DNA of 64,000 nucleotides from Lysobacter sp. ISL-50 (GCF_018612875.1 NZ_JAGGRI010000020.1:248001-312000), one strand, 5' to 3'. Positions 42,457 through 52,518 are shown, counted from the first letter of the stretch. Notes: generated by a model not told the origin, from the letters alone. Program-made: numbers and translations.

Positions 42457-42599
42457 TTTTCGTCACGATCCCGGCGCCGTGCCGCCCAGGCATGAACGCC
42501 GGCCCCCTGCCGGCGAGATGACGCCGGCCACGCCGGCGGTGATATAACGCTATCTCCCCCCGAGACGACCATCCAGTGCGACCGTTCTCGTCCGCGTTC

Positions 42600-43628
42600 A
42601 TGCGTCTGAGGCTTGCCTGCGTGCGCTCCTTGCTGCTGTGCATCGGCATCGCGGGAGCGGCGACGGCGGCGCCTCCCGTACCGCTGGCGCCTCCCGCGCA
42701 GCCGGCGCCCGCCGCGCAGCCCAAGCCGCTGCAGTTCGGGATACTGCCCACCGGCGGTCCGGCCGAATCCAAGGGCGACTGGCAGGCGCTGCTCGACGAT
42801 CTGGCGAAGGCGCTGAACCGCCCGGTGGAAGGCGTGTCGGTGAGCACCTACGAGGGCATGCACCAGGCGATCGCCGCGGGCCGCGTCGACGTCGCTTTCC
42901 TGTCGGGCAAGTTGGCGCTGGACTCGGTGCTCAACAACGACATGCAGGTATCGGTCCGGCTCACCCGCCTCGACGGCTCTCCGGGCTACCGTTCGGTGCT
43001 GATCGCGCGCCGCGGCGGGCCGATCCGGAATCTGGCGACGCTGCTCGGCGCTCCGGGCCGATGGCGCTACGCGCGCAGCGAACCGCTGTCGGTCTCGGGC
43101 TATCTCGTCCCGGAAGCGCAGTTGTTCGCGCGCCGCAACCTCAGTTCCGATCTGTATTTCAAATCGGTCGTCGTCAACAATCACCAGAACAACGCCCTCG
43201 CCGTCGCCAACGGCGAGGTCGATGTCGCCAGCAACAACGACGCCGATCTGGAGCGGTTCGCCGTGCGCTTCCCTCGCCAGCATGCGCAGTTGCGCGTGCT
43301 GTGGCAGTCCGACCTGATCCCGCATGCGGTGTTGGTGGTCTCGCGCTCGCTGCCGGCGCAGACGCGCGCGGCGGTCCGGCAGTTCCTGATCGACTACGGG
43401 CGCGGCGCCGATGCCGCCCGGGAACGGCGCAACCTGTTGAAGATCCACGAATTGTCCGGATTCGAGGCCGCCGACAACCGCGCCCTGCTGCCGTTCGAGG
43501 AGATCGAATACATCCTGGAACTGCAGCAGGCGCACTCCGCGCGCTGGATCGACGAAAACGCCAAGCGCGCCCGCCTCGACCGCCTGCGCGCCGAGCACGA
43601 CCGCATCGAAAGGCAACTCACGCGCTAG
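42600..43628 (+). CDS. PhnD-like periplasmic substrate-binding protein
   Basis: This 342-residue protein starts at ATG 42600 (a GTG eight codons earlier is possible) with a signal peptide ending GAATAAPP. A proline-rich linker leads to a two-lobe binding fold: LQFGILPTGGPAESKGDWQA, VSTYEGMHQAIAAGRVDVAF, GRWRYARSEPLSVSGYLVPE and NNALAVANGEVDVASNN. It is like PhnD, which captures phosphonates or phosphate for an ABC transporter, but no ATPase or permease is near. Such orphan proteins can serve as sensor inputs, and a response regulator lies just upstream. The C-terminal 40 residues are a charged helix. Confidence 0.83.
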   Translation: MRLRLACVRSLLLCIGIAGAATAAPPVPLAPPAQPAPAAQPKPLQFGILPTGGPAESKGDWQALLDDLAKALNRPVEGVSVSTYEGMHQAIAAGRVDVAFLSGKLALDSVLNNDMQVSVRLTRLDGSPGYRSVLIARRGGPIRNLATLLGAPGRWRYARSEPLSVSGYLVPEAQLFARRNLSSDLYFKSVVVNNHQNNALAVANGEVDVASNNDADLERFAVRFPRQHAQLRVLWQSDLIPHAVLVVSRSLPAQTRAAVRQFLIDYGRGADAARERRNLLKIHELSGFEAADNRALLPFEEIEYILELQQAHSARWIDENAKRARLDRLRAEHDRIERQLTR

Positions 43629-43795
43629 CGCCGGCGCACACGCGGCCCGGTCGCCCCGCCCGGACGCGGCCGATCCGCGCGGCGCCGTAAGGCATAGTCC
43701 GTTCGGCAAATGGCCCCTGGCGGCGGACGCTCCTAGCCTGAGCGCCTGTCCCCCAATCGCACGATCCGCCTGATCGCGGAAGCGCGCGTCCCGCC

Positions 43796-45631
43796 ATGCT
43801 CGATGAGCTGCTGCCTTACTACGAGAACGAACTGACGTACCTGCGCCGGCTCTCGAAGGAGTTCGCGGGGCGTTATCCCAAGATCGCCGCGCGGCTGATG
43901 CTCGAAGGCGATGTCTGCGAGGACCCGCACGTCGAGCGGATGATCGAATCGTTCGCTTTCCTCACCGCGCGCATCCACAAGAAGCTCGACGACGAATTCC
44001 CGCAGATCACCGAGGCGCTGCTGTCGGTGCTGTACCCGCACTTCCTGCGGCCGGTGCCGTCGATGTCGATCGCCCAACTGCGCCCCAGCGCCGGCGCCGA
44101 ACTCACCGCGATGCAGCACGTCCCGCGCGGCACCGCCCTGCTCAGCCGGCCGGTGAACGGCGTGCCGGTGCGTTATCGCACCGCCTATCCGGTCGATATC
44201 TGGCCGCTGCGCGTGGCCGACGCCCGGCTGGAATCCGCCGAGCGTTCGGCGTTCGCGCTGCAACGCCCCGGCAGCGTGGCGACGCTGCGGCTCAGGCTGC
44301 AGGCGGAAGGGCAAACGCCGCTGTCGCAGCTCGACGTGCGCAAGCTGCGCTTCTACCTGGACGGCGAAAGCCCGGTGGCGCACGCCCTGTACGAAATCCT
44401 GCTGAACGCCACCGCCGCGATCGCGCTGCGCGCGCCGAAAGGCTCGCCGCAGACGCCGCCGCTGCAACTGCCACGCGAAGCCCTGCGCGCGGTCGGCTTC
44501 GACGAAGACGAGGGCCTGCTCGACTACGACGCGCGCTCCTTCCTCGGCTATCGATTGATCCAGGAATATTTCGTGCTGCCGGAGAAGTTCCTGTTCTTCG
44601 AACTCGACGGCCTGGACTTCTCGCGGTTCGAAGACGAGGTCGAGCTGGTGTTCGAGATCCAGCCCTTCGGTCGCCAGGAACGCCTGCCGCGGCTGGAGCA
44701 GGCAGTGAACGCGGACACCTTCCGTCTCAACTGCACGCCGATCGTCAACCTGTTCAAGCAGCAGGCCGAGCCGATCCGCCTGAGCCAGCAACGCCACGAA
44801 TACCCGGTGATTCCAGACGTGCGCCGCCCGCAGGGGCTGGAAGTGTATTCGGTCGATTCGGTGCGCAAGTTCAGCCGCACCGCCGACCAGGCCAACGTCG
44901 TGGATTTCGTACCGTTCTATTCGATCCGCCACGGCCTGCACGATGGCTTCGAGGGATGCCATTGGTACGCCCAGCGCCATCCCTCGTCGCGGCCGAACGA
45001 CGACGGCAGCGAGATGAGCATCGCCCTGGTGGACCGCGACATGAATCCGCATGTGCCGGCGGTGGAAACCCTGTCCTTGTCGCTGACCTGCACCAACCGC
45101 GACCTGCCCTCGCAACTGCCGTTCGGCGGCGAAGAAAGCCTGTTGCAGGTCGAACAAGGCGGCGTGATCGCGCAAGCGCGCCTGCTGAAGAAACCCACCG
45201 CCACCTGGCGCGCGCCGATGCGCATGGCCAATCAGTGGCGGCTGATCTCGCACCTGGCCTTGAATCATCTGTCGATCGTCGGCGGCGGCCGCGAAGCGCT
45301 GCTGGAAATCCTCAGCCTGTACAACTACGCCGACTCGGCCAGCCTGCGCAAACAGATCGCCGGCATCGTCGAAGTCGACAGCCGGCCTTCGGTGACGCGC
45401 ATCGGCCGCGCGCCGCGGCAGGCCTTCGTGCGCGGCACCGACGTCGAGCTGACCTTCGACGAGAGCCAGTACGTCGGCGGCGGCGTGTACCTGCTGGCGC
45501 GCGTGCTGGACGTGTTCTTCGGGCTGTATTGCACCTCCAACTCCTACACCCGCCTGAGCGTGCGCTCGCAGCAGCGCGAAGGCCTGCTGGCCGGGTTCGC
45601 GCCGCGCGCCGGCGCGCTGCCGCTGGTGTGA
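43796..45631 (+). CDS. tssF: T6SS baseplate protein TssF
   Basis: This 611-residue protein begins MLDELLPYYENELTYLRRLS and contains FAGRYPKIAARL, PHVERMIESFAFLTARIHKK and FPQITEALLSVLYPHFLRPV, the classic TssF (ImpG) opening. The rest includes FEIQPFGRQERL and the C-terminal RGTDVELTFDESQYVGGGVY. TssF2-TssG forms the core of each baseplate wedge, resembling T4 gp6. It opens the plus arm, 10 bp before tssG. No clear sigma-54 promoter was seen in 43629-43795. Confidence 0.95.
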   Translation: MLDELLPYYENELTYLRRLSKEFAGRYPKIAARLMLEGDVCEDPHVERMIESFAFLTARIHKKLDDEFPQITEALLSVLYPHFLRPVPSMSIAQLRPSAGAELTAMQHVPRGTALLSRPVNGVPVRYRTAYPVDIWPLRVADARLESAERSAFALQRPGSVATLRLRLQAEGQTPLSQLDVRKLRFYLDGESPVAHALYEILLNATAAIALRAPKGSPQTPPLQLPREALRAVGFDEDEGLLDYDARSFLGYRLIQEYFVLPEKFLFFELDGLDFSRFEDEVELVFEIQPFGRQERLPRLEQAVNADTFRLNCTPIVNLFKQQAEPIRLSQQRHEYPVIPDVRRPQGLEVYSVDSVRKFSRTADQANVVDFVPFYSIRHGLHDGFEGCHWYAQRHPSSRPNDDGSEMSIALVDRDMNPHVPAVETLSLSLTCTNRDLPSQLPFGGEESLLQVEQGGVIAQARLLKKPTATWRAPMRMANQWRLISHLALNHLSIVGGGREALLEILSLYNYADSASLRKQIAGIVEVDSRPSVTRIGRAPRQAFVRGTDVELTFDESQYVGGGVYLLARVLDVFFGLYCTSNSYTRLSVRSQQREGLLAGFAPRAGALPLV

Positions 45632-45641
45632 CCGCCGCGCC

Positions 45642-46751
45642 ATGGCCGACACCGTGTCCCTGCCGCCGCCCCCGATCGCCTCCACCGCGGGCGTGGAGAC
45701 GCCGGTCGCGCCGATCGAGAGACTGCGCAACGATCCGCAGGCGTTCGGATTCTTCCAGGCCGTGCGGCTGATCTACCGCGCACACGACTTCGACGCCCGC
45801 GGCAGCGCGGCGCGGCCCGGGCCCCTGCGCTTCCTCACTCCGGCCTCGTTGAATTTCCCTCCGGCCGAACTGGCCGCGCTGGAAGCCGACAACGCCGGCG
45901 GCTGGCGCATGCGCGTGCATTTTCTCGGCCTCACCGGACCGTCCGGCGTGCTGCCGCGCCACTACACCGAATGGCTGATCGCGCGCGGCGCGCAGCGCGA
46001 CCGCGCCGCGCAGGATTTTCTCGACCTGTTCAATCATCGCCTGATCACCCTGTTCTGGCGCGCGTGGGGCAAGTATCGCGCCGACATCGGCCTGGAATTC
46101 GGCTTCCGCAATTCGCCGCTGCACTACGTCCATCACCTGATCGGCCTGGGCACGCCGGCGCTGCAGGCGCGCGTGCAGGCGCGAGCGCAACCGTCGGCGA
46201 ACAACGCACCCTCGCAGCCGCGCCTGCCCGGCGCGGCCACCTCGTATTTCGCCGGACTGATCTCGCAACGCCCGCACGGCGCCGGCGCCCTGTCGCAGGT
46301 GGTCGGCGAGGTGGTCGGCGCGCCGGTCGCGGTCGAAGGCTGCCTGGGCACCTGGCAGCGGGTGCCGGCTACCGACCGCACGCGCCTGGGCGGCGCGACA
46401 TCGGCGCTGGGCGGCGGCTGTCTGTTGGGCGATCGCTTCTGGGATCGCCAGACCACCTTGCGCTTGCGCATCGGCCCGCTGGACCGCGCGGGTTTCCGCC
46501 GCTTGCTGCCGCGCGGCGAGTTGCTGTCCGACGTGGTCGAGCTGGCGCGTTTCCTCACCGGTCTGGCGCTGGACTTGCGCATCGAGCTGTCGCTGCGCGC
46601 GGACGAAGTTCCGCCGCTGGCGCTGGGCGAACGCGGCGCCGATCGCCCGCAACTGGGCTGGAACACCTGGCTGGCCGGACGCCGCGGCGCGGCGCCGGCC
46701 GACGAATGCGAATTCCACTTTTCCGCAATGGGAGGCCAGTCATGGCGCTGA
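45642..46751 (+). CDS. tssG: T6SS baseplate protein TssG
   Basis: This 369-residue protein has the family blocks DPQAFGFFQAVRLIYRAHD, VHFLGLTGPSGVLPRHYTEW and AAQDFLDLFNHRLITLFWRAW, matching TssG (ImpH). Its loops bind two TssK trimers and join TssF. The ATG follows tssF by 10 bp. The 3' end overlaps the ClpV start by 10 bp, so the three genes are translationally linked. Length is normal. Confidence 0.94.
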   Translation: MADTVSLPPPPIASTAGVETPVAPIERLRNDPQAFGFFQAVRLIYRAHDFDARGSAARPGPLRFLTPASLNFPPAELAALEADNAGGWRMRVHFLGLTGPSGVLPRHYTEWLIARGAQRDRAAQDFLDLFNHRLITLFWRAWGKYRADIGLEFGFRNSPLHYVHHLIGLGTPALQARVQARAQPSANNAPSQPRLPGAATSYFAGLISQRPHGAGALSQVVGEVVGAPVAVEGCLGTWQRVPATDRTRLGGATSALGGGCLLGDRFWDRQTTLRLRIGPLDRAGFRRLLPRGELLSDVVELARFLTGLALDLRIELSLRADEVPPLALGERGADRPQLGWNTWLAGRRGAAPADECEFHFSAMGGQSWR

Positions 46752-49405
46752 ACCTGCGTTCCCTGGTGGGACGCCTCAATACCACCTGCCGCGGCGCGGT
46801 CGAAAGCGCCGCCGGCCTGTGCCTGTCGCGCACTCACTACGATGTCGAGATCGAGCACGTGCTGCTCAAGCTGCTGGAAGTCGACAACAGCGATCTGCGG
46901 CGGATTCTGCGCCAGTTCGACATCGCGCCCGAGCGCGTCGAGCAAGCGCTGGCGCAGGCGCTGGACGGATTGAAGTCCGGCAATCAGCGCACGCCGGCCC
47001 TGTCGGCGCATATTCCGCTGTTGCTCGAACGCGGCTGGGCCTGGGCCTCGATCGAATTCGGCGAGGCGCGCGTGCGCAGCGGCCATCTGCTGGTGGCGCT
47101 GCTGGCCGACGCCGAATTGCGCCGCCTGCTGGGCGGTGTCGCGGCCGTGCTGGCGCCCATCAACCTGGAGACGCTGCTGCAGAATTTCCATGCGCTGGTC
47201 GAGGCTTCGGTGGAAGCGCGCGACGCGCGCGCACTGGGCGACACCGGCGGCGCGCCGGCTTCGGCCGATACCGCGACGGCCGGCGGCCGGCCCAGCGCCA
47301 CGCCCAATCTCGACCAGTATTGCCAGAACCTCACCCAGCGCGCGCGCGACGGCAAGCTCGATCCGGTGCTCGGCCGCGACGGCGAGATCCGCCTGATGAT
47401 CGACGTGCTGATGCGGCGGCGCCAGAACAATCCCATCCTCACCGGCGAAGCCGGCGTCGGCAAGACCGCGGTCGTCGAAGGCCTGGCCGCGCGCATCGCC
47501 GCCGGCGACGTGCCGCCGCCGCTGCGCAACGTGGAACTGTTGTCGCTGGATCTGGGCCTGCTGCAGGCCGGAGCGAGCGTCAAGGGCGAGTTCGAAAATC
47601 GCCTGAAAGGCGTGATCGAAGAAGTGAAATCCAGCCCGAAGCCGATCATCGTGTTCATCGACGAGGCCCACACCCTGATCGGCGCCGGCGGCGCCGCCGG
47701 CCAGAACGACGCCGCCAATCTGCTCAAGCCGGCGCTGGCGCGCGGCGAGATGCGCACGATCGCGGCGACGACCTGGAGCGAGTACAAGAAATACTTCGAG
47801 AAAGACCCGGCGCTGACCCGCCGCTTCCAGGTCGTCAAGGTGGACGAACCCGAGGACGACAAGGCGGTGGCGATGCTGCGCGGCGTCGCCCGGGCGATGG
47901 CCGCGCACCATCGCGTGCGCATCCTCGACGAAGCGGTGCGCGACGCGGTCAAGCTGTCCTCGCGCTACATCGCCGGCCGCCAGCTTCCGGACAAGGCGGT
48001 CAGTGTGCTGGACACCGCCTGCGCCAAGATCGCGATCGGCCAGAGCGCGACGCCGGCCCAGGTCGAAGACACGCGCCGGCGCATGGAGGAGATCGCCACC
48101 GAGCGCGCGCAACTGGAACGCGAAACCGCCGGCGGCGGCGATCACCTCGTCCGCCTGGCCGAGCTGGCCGAGGAACACGCCGCGCTGCAGCAGCGGCTGG
48201 AAGCGCTCGACGGTCGCTGGCAGGGCGAAAAAGACCTCGTCGCGAAGATTCACGACCGGCTCGACGCGGCCGAAGCGGCGGACACGGACGCCGCCGCGCG
48301 CGCCGCGGCGGTCGCGGAACTGGAGGCCTTGCGCGCCGAGCTGCGCGGACTGCAGGGCGAAGCGCCGATGGTGCTGCCGGTGGTCGACGCCACCGCGGTG
48401 GCGCAGATCATCGCCGGCTGGACCGGCATTCCGGTCGGGCGCATGGTCGCCGACGAAATCCAGACCGTGCTCAATCTGCGCGAGCATCTCGAACAGCGCG
48501 TGATCGGCCAGGGCCACGCGCTCGAAGCCATCGCCCAGCGCGTGCGCACCTCGCGCGCGAACCTGGAAGACCCGAACAAGCCCAAGGGCGTGTTCCTGCT
48601 GGTCGGCACCTCCGGCGTCGGCAAGACCGAAACCGCGATCGCCCTGGCCGAGATGCTGTACGGCGGCGAGCGCAGCATGATCACCATCAACATGAGCGAG
48701 TACCAGGAGGCGCACACCGTTTCCAGCCTCAAGGGCTCGCCGCCGGGCTATGTCGGCTACGGCGAAGGCGGCGTGCTGACCGAGGCGGTGCGCCGGCGGC
48801 CCTACTCGGTGGTGTTGCTGGACGAAATCGAGAAGGCCCATCCCGACGTGCTGGAACTGTTCTTCCAGGTGTTCGACAAAGGCCGCATGGAGGACGGCGA
48901 AGGCCGCGAGATCGATTTCCGCAACACCGTCATCATCCTCACTTCCAACGCCGGCACCGATCTGGTCATGCAGGCCTGCCGCGGCGCCGATGCCCTGCCC
49001 GACGGCGGCCTGCCCTCGGTCGAACGCCTCAACGAGCTGCTCAAACCCGAACTTAACCGCGTCTTCAAGCCGGCCTTCCTCGGCCGCACCACGGTGATTC
49101 CGTTCTATCCGCTGGACGACGCCAACATGCGCAAGATCGTGCGCCTGAAGCTGGGCAAGATCGCCCGCCGCATCCAGGCCAACCACGGCGCGCGCTTCGA
49201 CTACGACGACGCCCTGGTGGACGCGGTGGCCGCGCGTTGCACCGAGGTCGATTCCGGCGCGCGCAATATCGACAACATCCTCACCGGCAGCCTGCTGCCG
49301 GAAGTCGCCGCCGAAGTGTTGACGCGGATGAGCCGCAGCGCCGGCTTCAGCCGCATCCATGCCGGCATCGACGCGCACGGGCGGTTCGCCTACACCCTGG
49401 AATGA
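46742..49405 (+). CDS. tssH: T6SS sheath-recycling ATPase TssH (ClpV)
   Basis: This 887-residue AAA+ unfoldase begins MALNLRSLVGRLNTTCRGAV, the ClpV-type N-domain that binds the TssC N-terminal helix. The first AAA module has Walker A GEAGVGKTAV and Walker B IVFIDEAHTLIGAGG. A coiled-coil middle domain (about 430-510) follows, and the second module has GTSGVGKTET and VVLLDEIEKAHPDVLELFFQ. Both ATP sites are intact. The start ATG at 46742 lies within the end of tssG; the frame is open far upstream as a shadow. It dismantles contracted TssBC sheath for reuse. Confidence 0.95.
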   Translation: MALNLRSLVGRLNTTCRGAVESAAGLCLSRTHYDVEIEHVLLKLLEVDNSDLRRILRQFDIAPERVEQALAQALDGLKSGNQRTPALSAHIPLLLERGWAWASIEFGEARVRSGHLLVALLADAELRRLLGGVAAVLAPINLETLLQNFHALVEASVEARDARALGDTGGAPASADTATAGGRPSATPNLDQYCQNLTQRARDGKLDPVLGRDGEIRLMIDVLMRRRQNNPILTGEAGVGKTAVVEGLAARIAAGDVPPPLRNVELLSLDLGLLQAGASVKGEFENRLKGVIEEVKSSPKPIIVFIDEAHTLIGAGGAAGQNDAANLLKPALARGEMRTIAATTWSEYKKYFEKDPALTRRFQVVKVDEPEDDKAVAMLRGVARAMAAHHRVRILDEAVRDAVKLSSRYIAGRQLPDKAVSVLDTACAKIAIGQSATPAQVEDTRRRMEEIATERAQLERETAGGGDHLVRLAELAEEHAALQQRLEALDGRWQGEKDLVAKIHDRLDAAEAADTDAAARAAAVAELEALRAELRGLQGEAPMVLPVVDATAVAQIIAGWTGIPVGRMVADEIQTVLNLREHLEQRVIGQGHALEAIAQRVRTSRANLEDPNKPKGVFLLVGTSGVGKTETAIALAEMLYGGERSMITINMSEYQEAHTVSSLKGSPPGYVGYGEGGVLTEAVRRRPYSVVLLDEIEKAHPDVLELFFQVFDKGRMEDGEGREIDFRNTVIILTSNAGTDLVMQACRGADALPDGGLPSVERLNELLKPELNRVFKPAFLGRTTVIPFYPLDDANMRKIVRLKLGKIARRIQANHGARFDYDDALVDAVAARCTEVDSGARNIDNILTGSLLPEVAAEVLTRMSRSAGFSRIHAGIDAHGRFAYTLE

Positions 49406-49530
49406 GCGGCCGCCGCGATGAACACGCAATCCCGAGCCGCCGCGCTATGACGCATGGCCTAAGCCGTCTTGCCACTGGTCGCGCGCCCGCGCGCCGACCA
49501 GCATAGCGGCATCCCCCGGAGCGCCCTGGC

Positions 49531-51819
49531 ATGCCCTTGTCGACACAACACCGGATGTTTCTGCTGCGCTGCCCGCTCGGCGAGGACGCGCTGCTGGTGC
49601 GCGGGGTTCAGGGACGCGAGGCGCTGTCGCGTCCGTTCGAATTCAGCCTGGACCTGATTTCCGACCGCGACGATATCCAGCCCGAGGACGTGATCGGCAA
49701 GCGCTCGACCCTGTGCATCGAAACCATGGACGGCGAGCGCCATTTCACCGGCCTGATGTCGCGCTTCTCCCGCGTCGGCGCCACGCCGGCGCCGGAAGGC
49801 GCCGAGGGCGAGTTCTACGCCTACGAATGCGATCTGGTGCCGTGGCTGTGGTTCATGCTGCAGCACGAGGACTCGCGCATCTTCCAGGACAAGTCGATCC
49901 CGGACATCGTCGAGGAGGTGTTCAAGCAGTTCCAGTTCACCGACTACGAGCTGCGCCTGTCCGGCGAACACCCGCCGCTGACCTATTGCGCGCAGTACCG
50001 GGAAACCAATTTCGCCTTCATCTCGCGGCTGCTGGAGCGCGCCGGCATCTACTACTTCTTCCGCCACGAGCCGGAAAGCGAAACCCTGGTCCTCACCGAC
50101 AACCGCGACCACAACCCGCGGCTGGAACCCGACGCGCTGCCGTTCCACGATCTGGCCATGGCCGAGGCATCGGACTGCGTCACCGCGCTCAAGCGCCGCG
50201 AGCGCATCCATACCGGGCGCGTGGTGCTGCGCGACTATGATTTCGAACGCCCCAGCACCGACCTGGAGATCAGCGTCGATTCGCTGGTGCATATCGGCGA
50301 CAACAGCAACTACGAACGCTTCGTGCATCCCGGCGGGTACACCGATCGCGCCCTCGGCGAAGGCCTGGCGCGGGTGATGATCGAATCGGAGGAAGCCGAT
50401 CAGGACCTGCTCGATGCCACCAGCGACGTGCGCACCCTGATGCCCGGGCATGTGTTCGGGCTGGAGCGGCATCCGGAGGACGCGCTCAACGAGGACTATC
50501 TGGTCGTCGCGGTGGAGCACCGCGGCCGCAACAATCTGGGCAGCGACCAGGACAGCGGATACGACAACCGGTTTTCCATGATCCCGCACCGCGTGCAGTA
50601 CCGCGCGCCGCTGGCGACGCGCAAGGCGCATCTGCGCGGGCCGCAGACCGCGGTGGTGGTGGGCCCGCCGGGCGAAGAGATCCACACGGACAAATACGGC
50701 CGGGTCAAGGTGAAGTTCCGCTGGGACCGCACGCCGACCGCCGACGACAAAAGCTCGTGCTGGCTGCGCGTGGCGCAGATGTGGGCCGGCAAGCAATGGG
50801 GCGCGATGTTCGTCCCGCGCATCGGCATGGAGGTGCTGGTCGATTTCCTGGAAGGCGATCCGGATCAGCCGATCGTGGTCGGCTGCCTGTACAACGGCGA
50901 GAACATGCCGCCCTACGCCCTGCCGGCGGAAGCGACCAAGTCCACGTTCAAGACCTACTCCAGCAAGGGCGGCGAGGGTTTCAACGAAGTCCGCTTCGAG
51001 GACAAGAAAGGCGAAGAACAATTGTTCCTGCACGCACAGAAGGACATGGACGTGCGCGTGGGCAAGGACCGCCGCGAATGGGTGGAGAACGACCGCAGCC
51101 TGGTGGTGAAGCGCGATCGCCTGGAAGAAACCCATCGCAGCCATCACAGCTTCGTCAAGAAGGACCGCATCGGCGAAATCGAGGGCGACGACCACCTCAG
51201 CCTGAAAGGCAAGCAGGCGATCAGGATCGCCGGATCGAAGTCGCTGAAAGTGGACGGCGCGGTCGGCGAATCGTTCCAAAGCCACAGCGAGCAGGTCGCC
51301 ACGAATTACTACCTCAACGCCGGCGCCAACGTGGTGATCGAGGCCGGCGTCATGCTCACGCTCAAGGTCGGCGGCAACCACGTCACCATTTCGCCGGCCG
51401 GCGTCGCCATCGTCGGCGCCATGGTGCTGGTCAACAGCGGCGGCGCGCCCGCGTCCGGATCGGCCGCCTCGCTGGTGCCGCCGCTGGCGGTGACCGCGGC
51501 GACGGCCGCGGCCAACGCCAAGCCCGGGCAGAAGCCGGAAGCCTCGCCGCTCGGCGACAAACGCCCGGGCAAGCCGCCGGACCGGTCCAATTACGATCCC
51601 GATTCGGACGAAAACAAAGACAAGACCCACTGGATCGAAGTCGAGCTGGTCGATGAATCCGGCAGGCCGGTCGCCGGCGAACGCGTGCAGATCACCCTGC
51701 CCGACGGCTCGATCAGCGGCGGCACCACCGACGAAAAGGGGCTGCTGAAAGTCGCCAACATCGATCCGGGCGATTGCCAGATCGGCTTCCCGGATCTCGA
51801 CAAGGACGCCTGGGAATGA
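49531..51819 (+). CDS. vgrG: T6SS spike protein VgrG with transthyretin-like C-terminal domain
   Basis: This 762-residue spike begins MPLSTQHRMFLLRCPLGEDA. The gp27-like part (about 1-370) includes FEFSLDLISDRDDIQPEDVI and YYFFRHEPES. The gp5-like OB fold follows with DKYGRVKVKFRWDR and SSCWLRVAQMWAGKQWGAMF, and then the beta-needle with repeated KDRREWVENDR and DHLSLKGKQ segments (to about 640). An Ala/Pro linker leads to a C-terminal module of about 65 residues (THWIEVELVDESGRPVAGER ... LLKVANIDPG) that resembles TTR or carboxypeptidase-regulatory folds, which are known effector-docking extensions. The two genes that follow are the likely cargo. Confidence 0.94.
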   Translation: MPLSTQHRMFLLRCPLGEDALLVRGVQGREALSRPFEFSLDLISDRDDIQPEDVIGKRSTLCIETMDGERHFTGLMSRFSRVGATPAPEGAEGEFYAYECDLVPWLWFMLQHEDSRIFQDKSIPDIVEEVFKQFQFTDYELRLSGEHPPLTYCAQYRETNFAFISRLLERAGIYYFFRHEPESETLVLTDNRDHNPRLEPDALPFHDLAMAEASDCVTALKRRERIHTGRVVLRDYDFERPSTDLEISVDSLVHIGDNSNYERFVHPGGYTDRALGEGLARVMIESEEADQDLLDATSDVRTLMPGHVFGLERHPEDALNEDYLVVAVEHRGRNNLGSDQDSGYDNRFSMIPHRVQYRAPLATRKAHLRGPQTAVVVGPPGEEIHTDKYGRVKVKFRWDRTPTADDKSSCWLRVAQMWAGKQWGAMFVPRIGMEVLVDFLEGDPDQPIVVGCLYNGENMPPYALPAEATKSTFKTYSSKGGEGFNEVRFEDKKGEEQLFLHAQKDMDVRVGKDRREWVENDRSLVVKRDRLEETHRSHHSFVKKDRIGEIEGDDHLSLKGKQAIRIAGSKSLKVDGAVGESFQSHSEQVATNYYLNAGANVVIEAGVMLTLKVGGNHVTISPAGVAIVGAMVLVNSGGAPASGSAASLVPPLAVTAATAAANAKPGQKPEASPLGDKRPGKPPDRSNYDPDSDENKDKTHWIEVELVDESGRPVAGERVQITLPDGSISGGTTDEKGLLKVANIDPGDCQIGFPDLDKDAWE

Positions 51820-51831
51820 CGGAGACCGACC

Positions 51832-52476
51832 ATGGCTAGCGATCCTTCCGCGGGCGAGCAGCACGTGATCAGCAAGGGCGAGAGCCTGGCCTCGATCGCG
51901 AAGGAGCGCGGCTTTCTGTGGCGGACGCTGTGGGAGCACGGCAACAACGCCAAGCTCAAGGCCAAGCGCAAGAACCCGAACCAACTGGTCGAGGGCGATG
52001 TGCTGTTCCTTCCGCAAAAAGGCGACAAGCAGATCGCCAAGCCGGCCGATGCCCGCCACCGGTTCAAGCGCCGTGGCGAGCCGACGCGGCTGAAGCTGCA
52101 GATGCTCGACAGCGGCGAGCCGCGCCGCAACGAGGCGTTCACGCTGGTGTTCGGCGATCAGGTGATCCACGGCAAGACCGACGGCGACGGCAAGATCGAT
52201 CAGCCGATCCCGGGCGAAACGCGCGCCGCCGCGCTGAGCTTCGGCGACGGCAGCGAAAGCTACAGCGTCGAGATCGGATTGCTGGACCCGCCCGGACTGG
52301 CCAGCGGCCTGCAACATCGTTTGAACAATCTCGGCTTCGACTGCGGCGGCGAGGACGGCGATATCGGCGATGCCACGCGCGACGCCCTGCTGCGCTTCCA
52401 ACGCGCGCAGGGCTTGGCCGAATCCGGCGAGGCCGACGACGACACCCGCGCCAGGCTCGACGCCTTGCATGTCTAG
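51832..52476 (+). CDS. VgrG-linked LysM / peptidoglycan-binding protein
   Basis: This 214-residue protein has no signal peptide. A LysM-like motif (about 8-62: GEQHVISKGESLASIAKERG, LVEGDVLFLPQKG) is followed by a beta-rich middle (about 65-145) with a TTR-like hint (GKTDGDGKIDQPI). A PG_binding_1 domain (about 150-212) shows LQHRLNNLGFDCGGEDGDIG and ALLRFQRAQGL. It lies 12 bp after vgrG, with a GGAGACCGACC leader nearly identical to the one before the next gene. Similar proteins accompany VgrG elsewhere and may connect spike and effector or bind the target cell wall. Catalytic residues were not seen. Confidence 0.8.
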   Translation: MASDPSAGEQHVISKGESLASIAKERGFLWRTLWEHGNNAKLKAKRKNPNQLVEGDVLFLPQKGDKQIAKPADARHRFKRRGEPTRLKLQMLDSGEPRRNEAFTLVFGDQVIHGKTDGDGKIDQPIPGETRAAALSFGDGSESYSVEIGLLDPPGLASGLQHRLNNLGFDCGGEDGDIGDATRDALLRFQRAQGLAESGEADDDTRARLDALHV

Positions 52477-52518
52477 CTATCGGCCGGCGCAGCGCGCGGC
52501 ACCGGAACGGAGACCGCC

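Noticed and set aside
40527-42600. TraB/GumN-like or PhnD-like protein as a missing TssJ
   Set aside because: Both show their own family motifs; TssJ is a small beta-sandwich lipoprotein of about 150-180 residues and neither fits.
43629-43795. Sigma-54 promoter before tssF
   Set aside because: No TGGCAC-N5-TTGC-like pair with correct spacing could be found by eye.
46133-49429. Minus-strand open frame of 1098 codons opposite tssG and clpV
   Set aside because: High-GC shadow frame; the plus strand encodes an intact ClpV with both ATPase sites.
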